Made by a program: the position numbers and the translations under genes. From the NCBI GenBank assembly GCA_964017155.1, contig OZ024865.1, positions 43,919,760 through 43,983,759 on the forward strand: a DNA stretch of 64,000 nt, read 5' to 3'. This document shows, piece after piece, positions 11,620-25,000 of this stretch. The DNA is from Oasisia sp. SBJ-2009. Its lineage: Eukaryota > Annelida > Polychaeta > Sabellida > Siboglinidae. Under the pieces are notes generated by a model that had not been told where the DNA came from, searched no databases, and worked only from the letters and a program-made list of their open reading frames with translations. The first letter of the stretch is position 1. Each line of letters begins with the position of its first letter.

Positions 11620-14230
11620 TACATAACGGAAAGAATGTGGAATGCATTTAAATGTCAAGTGAGCTCGACTAAGTGAGCTAAGCGTGCTCTTGATTGCGTA
11701 ATACGGAGGCATTTTATGGCTTAGCCCAAGGAAACGTTCAGGCCAGTGACTAATGACCGGAAGTGCGGTATGTAACTGGGTTTCGCTCGCTTCGTACGCA
11801 ATGATCCCGACGTGTGGCGATCACGCTTTCAGACCACATAAACAAAAATGGCGGCGGCGAAAAATGCAACGAAACACAGAGCGTGGGCAGTGGGCGTGGG
11901 GATGGGCTCATTTAGCCTAGCGTCTACTCCCGACCAGCTGCTTGTGAGAGCATCTGGGCGGAAGTAACCGAGATACTTGGTTTGACTCTACTCAAACTGT
12001 TAGATGGCGTCCTTGTTTTAGATTCTCACCAATATTTAGACACGGTGTCTGCCTATTTAAAAATAATAATAGGTAAAAGTGACGTATTATGCTAGGTATA
12101 TCAACCAAAAATTAGGATATGTTATATCATCATTTAAATGCTGCCATGTGACAGATACTAATATGTAGTTACTAACATTTGTTTTATTTTTTGGAAATCC
12201 TCAATACTTACGGAAAAAGTCAATTTTTAAATCTGAAAATTGTCACATTTTTGTACGATTGTATTTTGGTCCATTTCTTGTGCCCAGGCTGCATGCGCCA
12301 ATATCATCCAAAAATCAAGCTCACTGACGCGACAAAACAAAGGGACTGCATAATATCACTTCGATTATTTTGCTCCTCGCGTTTCAGACTAATTTCATGA
12401 AAAAATCAAACCTACTAAGTATTCCCTGTTATATAGTAGTTCGCTTGTGCGCGTTTTCGCAAGAACGAAACATAAATATGAACCGACACATATTTACAAA
12501 TAATTTATTGACTAGCATAGTAATACATCAAGTGTCAGACGATAGTGAATTACGCAAAGTTGTTATCACGAATTGGTCGGTATCTGCCAGATTCGCTTTC
12601 GTCGAATTCTAATCGATTTGGCAGACGAGGAAATCTTTGGTGAAGCTGAAAGGATAAGTTATGTCCACGCCTACAATGAAACTGAGAGGATAAAGTATTG
12701 CTTACGCCTACTATGTCACATGCTGTTAAGTTATGTCCACGGGGGCCAACAACACGGCGTGTTTTTACCTGTGAACACTACGACATTTGCTTAATTTGAC
12801 GGTTTTAAGATATGCAAAAATACCAACATCTGCACAAGTTAAGCACGGTTTCTTCGATGGCAAACGGCAGCGATTACCCAATGACATTTCATCAATAGTT
12901 CATGAGTTCATATCTCGCCGGGAACGTCGGCTCTCGTGACTATATTACCTTTCTTTAGTCAGTTGTGCTAGTCATGTGATATCAAATTAGCTTTGTTTAA
13001 ACATCGCTAAGGAAACAGTGAGATGATAGTTCTGAAGATACAGCATTGCCAGCCTGTCAAGACGTACGGCAGATTTTACGACATATTTTCTCTAAGTTAT
13101 TTTACGCTGAATACACAAAAGGTGAACAACAGAATTGTGGTCAATGTGTCGATTGTCATTCAGAAAAACGGTTCAGCAATTTCCTTTAAGAACTGTATAT
13201 GCAAAAATTCCGAATGCCGGTAAATATCGTATCTTGGAATGCTTGCTGAAAATGCAGCATCCCACGCAAGTGAACATTACATGCTAGACCAATGGAACAA
13301 TACGAGGTGACGTCACAGACACGCATAAGCACGACTATGCACTATATTAGTGCAAATAATATAGCACACCTGTGATAAAATAATTAACACTTTGTGTTGA
13401 AAATATATTATAACCGCATTCAGTAATAGACATTTCTTAGTCTGCTGTATTACAAGCGTCACGTGATAACACATCTTGGCGACACTGAAAGCAGTCCCAC
13501 CGACCCGGCGACCTGACGTCTGTCACGTCCGTCACGCCATCATTGAGACACACGAAATGCGGAGACAATTGAGCTATCCATCACGTGACCAGTTGTCAAG
13601 CGAAACATCTGTCAAGTGACGCAGAAAATGGCCGCCGAACACTGACATTTTTTCGTATATTTTGTTGAAATGGTCGTTCCAAAGATTTCTTTATGATAAG
13701 GACAAACGGCAAAGTGTTTAAAGTGAATGTCTGATATGTGTCATGTCATGCAGCAATGGATTTGATTTTTTTTTTATCCAGTTCGTCGCGGTTTGCTTAC
13801 GTCACAATCACAATTATGTGCGTCACCTCTATCAAGCTAACAAAGTTGACGACCGTTATGTGAATTATATTACTAGGCAGCGTGATACCTCTCATCAATG
13901 CACACATTTGTCACTTTAACAACTTTCCCTCAAGTCTCTGACACACATAAACGCTTCCAAAAGTAGAATCTCAACAAAATGTACGATAAAATGCCTGAAA
14001 ACGCCACATATCCGGCGTCCATTTTCGATCGCTAGATGAAGCTGTTACCAAGCACCTGGCGACTTATAGGTCAGTTATTATTATCTCGTCTTGACTAGAT
14101 CAAGGGACCATTTCTCTAACGTTGCTAGGAGCCCGTAAACCTAATTTTGCACATTAAAATTAATTTTGATCCTTAACAGTGTTCTTGAATATGTGACATA
14201 TGTTAACATGACGCTCCAGGGGGACATTGT
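11620..14230. other. Non-coding, nothing recognised
   Basis: Long AT-rich stretch. Short ORFs lack coding features. An ATG followed by GCG repeats at 11848 heads a 39-codon frame only (see rejected items). Confidence 0.4.
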
Positions 14231-14233
14231 CAC

Positions 14234-14335
14234 TGGTGTATCATGGAAATAGTGTCCTTGGTAATATGGCAATCGATAATTTTGGTGTGTCGTGGAAATA
14301 GTGTCCTCCGTAATATGGCAATGGATAATTTTGCG
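14234..14335. repeat. Two-copy tandem duplication, about 50 bp
   Basis: The block GGAAATAGTGTCC...AATATGGCAAT-x-GATAATTTT occurs twice in a row with a few substitutions. Confidence 0.7.
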
Positions 14336-15242
14336 TTTTGAAGAAAAAATAATTACACTGAACTACGTATTTCGTGGATGAATGGTCCTTAAGAGGTGTT
14401 GGTCTTAGTGGAGATCTTAGTGAAGCAGACCCGGGGCGTTGTCCGAGAAACAGCTGATAGTACGGAAGACCAGTTCTGGTCCGATCGTCTCAACGTAGCC
14501 ACAAAGTACACGTTGCAGCCGGACAGAGAAAAGTACATTGTGCAAGTACTTCACTACACGCACATGGTCACGTGCACGTAAAAATAAATAACCGACCAAC
14601 GAATGTGTTAGTATTGTGTTCGTGTGTGTGCGTGTATGCGTATGCGCGTGAATAATAACAATAATAATAATATCATTATGCCACAGTGACTAGGTTAGTC
14701 AACAACCAACTGAACTAGAATACTGTCTTTGTGCTGAGTATCGGCCGTGACAGCGCGATCCTAAACGCGTAAATGATACAAGTACGGTTGTCAACAAATG
14801 TCTACTCGCCAACCACCGGCTGCCGGACAAACCCGCCCTGGCCGTGGTTGGCGACAGTCAAGTAAGCATCACAGTGATCGTTTCTGAAGCGTCAACCGTC
14901 ACAAATGTTGATCGTCGGGGAGAGATGTTCGTGGCGAACAGTTGCGTCGTCTTGTCACTACGTCCTCGCAGGCCAGTGGTAGTGACCAGACGTCCACTAC
15001 CCATGGCAGACCCCCATGTGTTGTATAGAAGATAGCTGACTCAGTCTTCCGTACAGTATTGAGAACCGTGCAGTCATCCGTCCGACCGGCTCTCCTGTTT
15101 AACGTCACCCAAGACAAAGTATTCGGGTCTAGGAATCCTAATATCATTACACCGTTCTCACGAGCCGCTTAGCGTCGTCGTGTATAGTCACATCTACACC
15201 CCAAACGATATCACTGGCTGAGCTTATCTTCATAGTTCCGCT
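14336..15242. other. Non-coding, nothing recognised
   Basis: A 61-codon frame at 14396-14581 and others at 14844-15147 have no recognisable domain or splice context. No other structure seen. Confidence 0.35.
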
Positions 15243-15699
15243 GTCGCGCTTAACTTTTTTTCGGTCGTTAAAAACGTTCCGATTGACGTTTCTGCGCATG
15301 CGCAATAAATGTAAAATCATCAATGTCCAGCGAACTCAACAGAGCATGTTCGGTATAATGGCCGCGGGCTGTTCGTTAACTCTCCTGTGGTGATTACTGT
15401 GAAGAGTTTCGTTAAATGCAATACAATATTACGTTTTTTATAAATCACTTTCATGGATTATGGTGCACAACTGTCACGTGTTTTATGCTTGCTATCAAAA
15501 TATGCTTCAAAACTTGTTTGCCTGGTGTTAATTTGCGACAAATAACTGCTGAGATGATATATATCCTAACGAACAACCCGTAGTATTTATACCATAAATG
15601 CTTTGTCTTTTCGCTGCACATTGATGATTTTACATATATCGCGCATGCGCAGAGACGCCAATCGGAACGTTTATAACGCCGGAAAAATGTAAGCGCGAC
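15243..15699. mobile_element. Foldback element family A, copy 2
   Basis: The left end GTCGCGCTTAAC and the right end GTAAGCGCGAC are inverted repeats. Arms include GTTCCGATTGACG and TCTGCGCATGCGC, plus a shared internal block GGGCTGTTCGTTAACTCTCC also present in copy 1. It lies just beyond the stop codon of UBASH3 exon 12b, so it may form part of that transcript's 3' end. Confidence 0.75.
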
Positions 15700-15811
15700 A
15701 CCCGCAAGGCGATCTGCCACGAGCCAGACGCAATCAGCAACCTCTGGCGCGCGAGGACAGGCCAAGACTTCGGCACCGAGTCTCTTCAGCAATAGACGGG
15801 CTTCGCGTCAG

Positions 15812-16068
15812 TCAGCCGTGGTCGGGGGACGTTAGCGTCGTCCAGTTGTACTTGGGGTTGTTCGAGTGAGCAAACGGCAGCACGGGCGGCTCTATGAGGT
15901 ACCACGTGTCGCGGACGAGACAGGCCTCCTGTGCCACGGCGAGGGAGCAGTACGGGACCTTGTGCAGCACGTCGTAGAAGGCCGTCTTGGAGCGCGGCGC
16001 TCGCCCGAGCAGGCGCCGTGTACACACCTCGAGCGACGCGGCATGGGCGACCAGCAGCACGTTGCCTC
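15812..16068 (-). CDS. UBASH3: UBASH3 alternative terminal exon 12b
   Basis: The acceptor CTGTTGCAG precedes GAGGCAAC, so the codon split with exon 11 gives Gly, in the same phase as exon 12a. It encodes GGNVLLVAHAASLEVCTRR and 85 residues in total, ending SPDHG before TGA at 15812. H630 in VAH is the second catalytic histidine of the phosphatase. The motifs VAHAASLEVCT and PPVLPFAH are closer to vertebrate UBASH3 than those of 12a. The exon is clearly GC-richer than 12a. No AATAAA was found in the next kilobase; a foldback element starts about 110 bp beyond the stop. Skipping 12a is needed to use it. Confidence 0.85.
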
Positions 16069-19000
16069 CTGCAACAGGCGACGGTTAGGTGTGGTGACTG
16101 ACTGTAGTGTTTAATGTTTCTATACCGAAGAAAAATATAGAAATTTTCCCATTACGGTTCAAAAATCGGTAATCTTATACTTAACTGGTCTAAATTATTA
16201 CGGCCTTTTAAAACCGTTTTTTTCACCTTATATCGATGTGTATGTGTTAGCGATGTGATTCTACATCATTTCCGGTACAAAGAAGTCAGATTAAACAAAT
16301 TTAATTTGTGTTAGAACAATTTAAACACGCCGAGTCGAAGTAAACAACGCGATGTCACCGTCGCAAATATGGCGGAAGTGATATAGAATCTCATTGCGAA
16401 CACATACACATCGATATAAGGTGAAAGAACAGGGTTAAAAAGCCATAATAATTTAGGCCAATTAAGTATAAGATTACCAAAACCCCAAAATCAATTCATT
16501 TAAAATACATTTATGGACCATTACGCAACGTGAAAATCAGACGTTGGGGCAATATTCCACAGTCCACAATAGATAACCTGTTCAGGACCATGGGCAGGCG
16601 GTGTACTGCACTGTGATATGCCAACCAGATATTGAGTAGTGCATTTCGGACACATGTCCCCCTCCTCCTATGCTCTAATAATTCTCTGTGATTGCCCAGC
16701 GAATATCTGTTTGTAAAAATGTCTGAAATATGTTGCATAATGATCCATAAATGTACTTTGAATTAATCGATTTATTACTTCAACCGCAGCAGAAAAGAAT
16801 CTTTGAAAATGTCAAATGTTGTGTTTATAATTCTGTTCAGAATAGCTACAGCCAGGCCAGAAGTACAGAACTTTGTGAGTGTGCATGTGTGTTGACTTCC
16901 CTGGTGTATTCAGTGTTCTAGTTACAGCCAGACTGGTAGGCTTTGATGGGGAAGTTTTCATGAAATATTTTATAGAAATGTCTACTTAAAAATAAACGAA
17001 AATTGTCAGAGAGTATAATTTCCATGGTTATCATTTCTATGGTCACAACCATATAATTATCAATTAGCCATGGTTCCTCCCAGATCACATAGTCTCCATA
17101 GTTAGGGGTCAAGTGTTTCTAGTTACAGCCAGACTGGTCGTCTGGTTGGTAAGTTTTCAGTAAGTATTTTATAGAAATTTGTACTTGTATAAACTAAGCG
17201 CCCGCAGGCGACAACACAGAGGGGAGGGGGAGGGGGGGGGGGGGGGGGGAGAGTAAAGGTAATTTCTTATATATCTCATTTATACTTTACTTCCCTGACA
17301 GACCTGTTCAATCAAACTCCATCTCAACTTCTCTAGGAAGCCTCCAGCCATGGTGCATTTAATGCATGAACCTGCTTGTACAAATATCCACCACTGCCTA
17401 GAGCTAGGTAATCAATCATCCAGCTGAGTGAACTGGAGCAATGTAGTGTGAACAAACTTGCCCAAAGTTTCACTCTGCACCACAGGATTTGAACTCAGGT
17501 TCTCTTAGTCAAGAGTCTATCACTCTACCACTGAGCCACTGCACCCTACTAAAACTATGGTATAAGAATCTAGTCAATATATTGCAATTTGATCATCTTT
17601 GAACTCCAACACAAACAAGTGGTCTGCAGATGATTACATACATTTTTGTGTCATTGATGTGATGTTGCTGAATACTTTCTCATAAAGAAAAGATGATAAC
17701 ACAGTTTAGCAATGCAGGCACAAACCGTCTCCCTTGGGTATCATAGATTATTATTATGTGCATTCATGTTAAATACTACTTCAAATATATACGACTACCG
17801 TGAAATTGTGTGCATTTGGTGTTTGGAGACAGTACTTTTATGACCATGATACATAAAATAAAAAATTGCAAATCCTTATTGTGGAATACACGTTTATTGT
17901 TTATGTGTCAATAAATATTAATATAAGTAGCATAAAGCGAACATAAAACAATCATGCCACAACCAGCAGGCAAAACACACTGCAACAGGACCTTTCTAAT
18001 GCATGCTGCACATACTACAGTGTACACACTACAGTACACACCTTGCTTATACAGTCACCTTTGTAATACAGCCATCTCTCAGATAATGTCACTCTAGGAT
18101 AGCCCCAAATTATAACTGTAGAATACAACTTTAGTACTGCTAAATTATTGACACTACCAGTTAGGTGCAACCCTGAAGGTGATACATAACCCACTGTAGC
18201 ACAATCCTACTGTATTGTATACACGCATGCCACTGTGTTAGACTTTACACATGGTTTTATCTAGACACCTAGCCACCTACTGGCGTGCTGCAGAACTAGC
18301 CATGCACTTTATCACAGATATGCTCTTGGCAAAATATTACTTGGCAACAAAATAATATAAAACCTATAAAACAGCATGCAATAAGCTTCAGACACTCATA
18401 CAACTTTATATCTTATTTTAAAAGACCTGAATTAGCTGTGTGGGATTTCTAAAACATATAAAATGGAAGGAAGTTTTTATCAATATCGTTAATATTAGAA
18501 AACCTGTACAGCAGATATAAATAAAGAACCATCCTTATTTGGTGCGAGCTTTTGAAGCATATATTCATAGAATATAATTTAAACCAAACTGACATTTTAA
18601 TATGGTATTTAAACAAAACTAAAAGAACTTCTAGGCAACTGTTCTTAATACTTCTATTTCAAGAAAGTGTATACAAATTCAAATTACTTAACAAACATGC
18701 AGTTAAAATTCTGCATTATGACATACTAGCAATCTCGATAAACAAGAACAATAATTTGCATACAAAGTAGCTAACAGCAATGCGGCGGGGGGAATAATAT
18801 TTAATGTAAACAGATGTGGATTAATAAGAGAACTGTAAAATGTATGTAAAGACAGATACGTAAAATGTAACAAACACAACAACACTGAACATAAACAAAC
18901 TAACAGTATCAAAAACGATACATAAACCTATAGCAAATTTACTCCAATAAATTAAACTGTCATACTGCAATGTTTAAATATACAAGACTAAATGTTCCCT

Positions 19001-22000
19001 ATTTCTTCCATATAGCCCAACTGTAAGCTTTATTGCCGTGGTGTGTGAATGTGTCAATGGGGGGAGCCACAAGCTGCCATTTTCCACGGGAGTCTTGCTG
19101 ACAAGCACCAAAGGCACAGAAGGGAACTTGATTGACGAGGGGACGGAATGATTTACGATTGCGGCGTGGTTTGCCAATGAGCTGGCGAGTACACACATCT
19201 ACACTCCCCTTGTGAGCCACCAACAAGATAGGGCCTCCTACAACAACGAACAAGATGGGCCTCCTACAACAACTATCAAAAGACGGCCTCACATGTCAAT
19301 AATTACGCTCATCTAACAACATCCAACAAAGATTTCAAGTAACTGATTAGAAACAGAGACAAACAAAAAAGCACATGCAACAGCACCAGACATCACAACA
19401 TGTCTTAAACCTAACTCAGTGAGATTATAATACTGTGATATTCTGACCTAATATCTTGAAGGACACTTCTCACCCATTGCACGAATTCTACTATGTTGCA
19501 CAATCTGGTTGTAGGTACATTTCCGAAAGAACACGCACAAACCGTTATCGAAACACATTTCTTCCAACTTCTGTTAGGGGAGGGCAAAATAATCGGGGAG
19601 GATGGGGTGGATAGTGACATACAATGGGGTGGATAGTGACATACAATGGGGTGGATAGTGACATACAATGGGGCGCACTACTTTCCTACAACTTTGCACT
19701 GTCACTACTAATCATCACTACTAATGTCATTGTGTTATGTGAATATTTACCACAAGAATTTCCTCTTTGTGGGACTATTAAAGGTTATTGTATTGTATTG
19801 TATTGTATTGTATTGTATTGTATTGTATTGTATTGTATTGTATTGTATTGTATTGTATTGTATTGTATTGTATTGTATTGTATTGTAATAACATAAGGCA
19901 ATCTTGTGATATGGCAGTTTTGAAAATAATCTGGTCTGTTCTCCATTTATTTCTGTTTTTAATCCTACAATAAATATGTTGTAGATATTACTATGAACAT
20001 GACTATCACCCAGTAGAATGAACCAGAAACATTTGTACAATGTGAATGTGTACAAAATATTCCCACTGCAGTAGAAGCAAATTGACCTGGGGACCGTTCC
20101 ACTAACATTTTATGCTCTTAAAGAAAATCCACCCTGAAACATAATCTGACGGAAAATTGCAGGTCTATTTTAAAAGGAAGTTCCACTAATGTGATCCATA
20201 AATCTATCTTAAACTATGGAGCAATATTTCCATCCTGCTAATCGATCATCTACACAATTGGTACAATTTGGCAAAACTTACTTATTGCTTATCCAAATGT
20301 GTCTAAAAAGACGTTGCACCAATTGTTTTTCAACAGCATGTGTTGTTTCGTTTGGCATGCAAACAATTAAAGCGCAATCTTATCAAAGCTACCGCCGTAC
20401 TATCAAACAAAGGGTACACTTTTAATGGGAGCATCATTGTGGAAATTTTCAGTCTACAAGCTTGCAGAGTGAAACCATCTAAAATAAAATTATGTCATTG
20501 AATACAGTAACATGGAAGTCGCTCCCTACAGTTTTTGTTTCATAATGACTGGCAAAGACAAGAAGTGGGTCAAAGTACATGTCATGCTGTGAACATCCTG
20601 CTAATGATTACTGCCATAACTTGAGAAGATGATTGTAGGCACCAGGCCAAACAAGTTTGCTTTAAAATGACTTCCGAAAATGTTTTTAATATATATATAT
20701 ATACCGATATATATATATATATATGACGCGGCACGCCAAAACTAGGCGCTTCCCGCAGATCCTCGATCGGCGCCAGGGTGTAATTAGTCAGCATGCCCTC
20801 AAAATGTCGAAAGTGGGTTCTTGGCGGAATCAATCAGCAAAATCATAAATCTTTCAATATCTCCATAATAGATACCATGAAATAGTGTTGAAAGGGGTAA
20901 TAATGAGCATTTTAATGCAAGCCCCTCATTAATTTCACAGCTAATTAGTCTAAAACAAAGCCGTTTTTAGGCTAATTTAGCGAACTATCCTACACCCAAA
21001 TAATTACTGAACGGATAAATTTCCTACTTCCTGCGAAACAAATGTAGCCATACGTATTAGCTGCTAAATAACATAAAAATGAATCAAATCCGTCGAGAAT
21101 TTTTATTGTTATGATTGTTTTTAACATCGGGGTAGGCCATTTTAGGCCGCCCGATCGCTACTACATTGGCCTCCGGCGCAAACGGTGAAATATTGCGCTG
21201 ACAAAATGGTCGATTTTTTATACTTTCCCATATTATAAGTATATACCATCTCTAGGTCTATGCAAAATTTCAGGACAATTGGAGTATTATAAAGATGTGG
21301 TTGCTATGGTAATTTTCCACGATATCACTTTTTACGACCGATCACTTTAAAAACTCATTTTCTCGGAAGTGACATTCCACAAACTTATGCACTTGAGGTG
21401 GAATATCTTCGCCCATGCACAGGATAGTGTGTTCATCTTGGTATCATTTTAAAGCTCTTCATCTCCTCTAATTGAATCAATAATAATATGGAATTGTCAA
21501 CTTGCCGACAAAAGCCTGGTTTTGGCATGCCGCGTCACATATATTATTGTACAATGCTTTGGTGTGAATTAGACACAACATAAAAAGTGGAAATAATAAT
21601 AAAAGAAATTCTGTACAACTAAAACCCAAGCTGATGTGTCAAAAACAGACGTGCCACATGAAGTGTATACACCAACAACACGGCTCATCCCCCAATGACG
21701 ATACAGCATGCAAGATGTCCCCACGTCACTGTCTCAGTGGACAAAGCTGTCACACTAGAGGATACAAGATGTCCCCACGTCACTGTCTCAGTGGACAAAG
21801 TTGTCACACGAGAGGATACAAGATGTCCCCACGTCACTGTCTCAGTGGACAAAGCTGTCACACTAGAGGATACAAGATGTCCCTACGTCACTGTCTCAGT
21901 GGACAAAGTTGTCCCACTAAAAACATTTGTCTGAATTTACATAAGATAAGCAAACAAATCGGCCATGAAGCCCTGGAGTTCGTTTGACTAAATGGCAAGT

Positions 22001-25000
22001 TTGTATTTGCGAATGAAGTCTGTTTTGGTGAAGACAGAGTTATCTACTTCCACTCCAGTTAGCCAGCCCAGTGATCAGAATGCAGTTGATATCAATAAAG
22101 TGTATAGAGTATATGTCATTCTATAGTTGTACAGAATATTAATGTCATATGTTTGTCACCCAGAGGTGACTCTAAAAAAATTATATCAGTCACACCATGT
22201 TAAAGATAAATAAATAAACAACAAAATAAACCCAACTAGAAAAATCAACAGTTATACAGCTTAATTAAAACCTGCAGAAGCAGCCTGCCACAGGTGGAAT
22301 ACCAGTTAGCTTTGCTTTCCAGGCAGGCCACTGACTCGCATCTCTGCCTCACGTCGCCAGTAGCGACACCGTGCGAAGTTATGGAGAACTTGCACTTCGT
22401 AAACAAGATGGTGACTAGATTCGCCTGATAACGCGAGTCCACGTTGTCATAGATTATGTTTAATTGTTAATGAGAGACAACTGATGGAAACTATCTAAGA
22501 CAATGGTGAATAATTCCATTGTTGAAACCAGTGGCCCGTCGGGCCAGTAAAATATGAAAACTGGTGGCCCGAACTGGCCCGACACCCCAAAACATGCATT
22601 GGGCCATCGGGCCAGCGCTATTGTTGACCCCTGCATGTTCTGGATACCAGTGTGTAAATAAAGTTTATTATTGTTATTACATACCTTCGTTCTCCCGCGC
22701 ACTTAGTATTTCCTTCGTCACGTAGTGGCATCTGTCATAATACTGCTCCGTTGTCTCCTGGGGATTGAACTTGGACTCTGCCCAGTGACACTTGTACGTG
22801 GGGTTGATGCGGAAGCCACAGTCCATCAGTTCCTGCACACTCATGAACTTGGGCAGCCCAGACGTGTACCAGCCCAGCCACTCAAACAGCCCGGGCTCAA
22901 CGTGCAGCGGGCGACTCACTCCCAGTCCTGTGTAGGTCAGTAAATAAGTAAGTATTTATGTTTGGAGCGATCCTACAGTCTTTTGAAACATTCTCTGTCC
23001 AATCAGACATATTGGGCATGTTCTGACTTTATGCACGGGCAATGGAAATAACAATACTTAATTTAATTACCATCCTTCCATGACGTTTACCATAAAGGTT
23101 TAGATAAAATATATCGTTCACAATAACAGTAATAAAATCATAATAGTAACAAATAAATAAAATAAATAAGAAATGTGTAACTAAACTGTAATTAAAAAAA
23201 ACATATTATTAAATTATTATTAATAGATATATACATAATATTTATAATAATCGTAAGACAGTTGCCATGATTAAAAGGCCACATCTTGGGCTAAAATCTA
23301 CTGTCTCTTAATAACAAATGAACAAAAGGATTTAACAGAGATATACAATATAAATATATAAAAAACAGTTAAAATGCTTAAATTGTGTCAATACGATTGT
23401 AATAATATATAATTTTTTACAACTGGTTTTGCAGAATATGTAAGTTTGTCAATGCGTGTTTGATTCTAGCTTTTGATTATTTGTTTAAAAAAATAAACCG
23501 CACATTGAAAAACGTGAATATAAGGGGTGCATTTGTGTGACAATCATAAAATCGATGGGACAGGCAGCTATTTGATGGCACATGACACAGACATCTATTT
23601 TTGGCTCGTCTGCAGAGTAGGCCTGTGTGACTTAAAGGGATACTCCAGTCAGTGACAGGTTCACAGTATTAACTTACATATGTATACTCTAATATACTAT
23701 ATTGGTTGTGCCTAGTAACTGTGCACAAAGATCGTTAATAAACAATTAGTTGTAGTTTAATGGTATCAAAAACATGTTATCTTTGATTCAGGGCACTGCC
23801 ATCTTGAAACCAGTGACATAAGCCAAATCATTTACGTCACTGGCGCATTGTTGAAAAAGGCAAGGATTGGCGGAATCTTCACTAATAATTGTGAATTGTG
23901 ACGTAAGCAATCCGCTATGTATAGGATACATCAAATACCATTGGACAGACATAGGATGTTCGAACGTGCATGCGCCAGTGACATATGCGTTTTACATCAC
24001 TGGCGCATAAGTCTCAAGATGGCCGCGCCCTGAATCCAACATGGAGTGTTTCTAATACAATTATACTATAATTAATTATTTATTAATGATCTTTTAGCAC
24101 AGTTACTATGCACAACAAAGATATTATACGGATGTAAGTAAATAGTGTGAATCTCTCACTGCTTGGAGTATCCCTTTAACCCTGTGACTGGCCCCACACT
24201 CACCCTCCAGTAGACTAGTGGCTGTCTCCACACACCGCAGTGACGGGGACACGTACACGTGACTGATGGGGACCTGCTTCTCTGCCAGAGCCTCACCTGG
24301 AAACAATGCCACAGGTTAAAGGTCATGTTCTTTTAGTGCAGTGTCAAGTACTTTGGGCTGCTAAAAGCACCCATGTTACTCCCTGGCAGACCTGTTCAAT
24401 CGAACCCTAACTTGATTTCTCTTGGAAACATTCAGCCACACTGTAATTAATGAGCAAAGGCTATTCATACACAAATATCCACCATTGTCTATATCCAGGT
24501 GCTCATCCACACAGCTGGGTGAACTGGAGCAATGTGGTGGGAACAAACTTGCCCAAATTACCATTGCAAGAGATTCTTCATATAAATATACCTTTATTGT
24601 TTTATCCCTCATGGGGAGATTCTCTTGTGATGTTCGATGTTATTAATAACTACAGTGCGTTGTACAAGAGAGTACAGTAAAACAAGTTCTAAGAATTCTA
24701 TATGATTAACCAGGAATATAATTTACATATCACAGCAAAAAATTATAATATTTACATATATAATAAAAGCAGTTACATCATAAAGCAGTTCATCATCTCA
24801 TATCAAAGGGACGCCAGTGCAAATAATAACAGTGGCCAGATATGCATTGGGTGGGAGGGAGGGAGGGAGGGAGGGAGGGAGGGAGGGAGGGAGGGAGGGA
24901 GGGAGGGAGGGAGGGAGGGAGGGAGGGAGGGAGGGAGGGAGGGAGGGAGGGAGGGAGGGAGGGAGGGAGGGAGGGAGGGAGGGAGGGAGGGAGGGAGGGA

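Noticed and set aside
11848..11967. ATGGCGGCGGCG start with a 39-codon frame, possible first exon
   Set aside because: Only a weak donor-like GTGAGA, no recognisable family, and the area lies in transposon debris; too little support.
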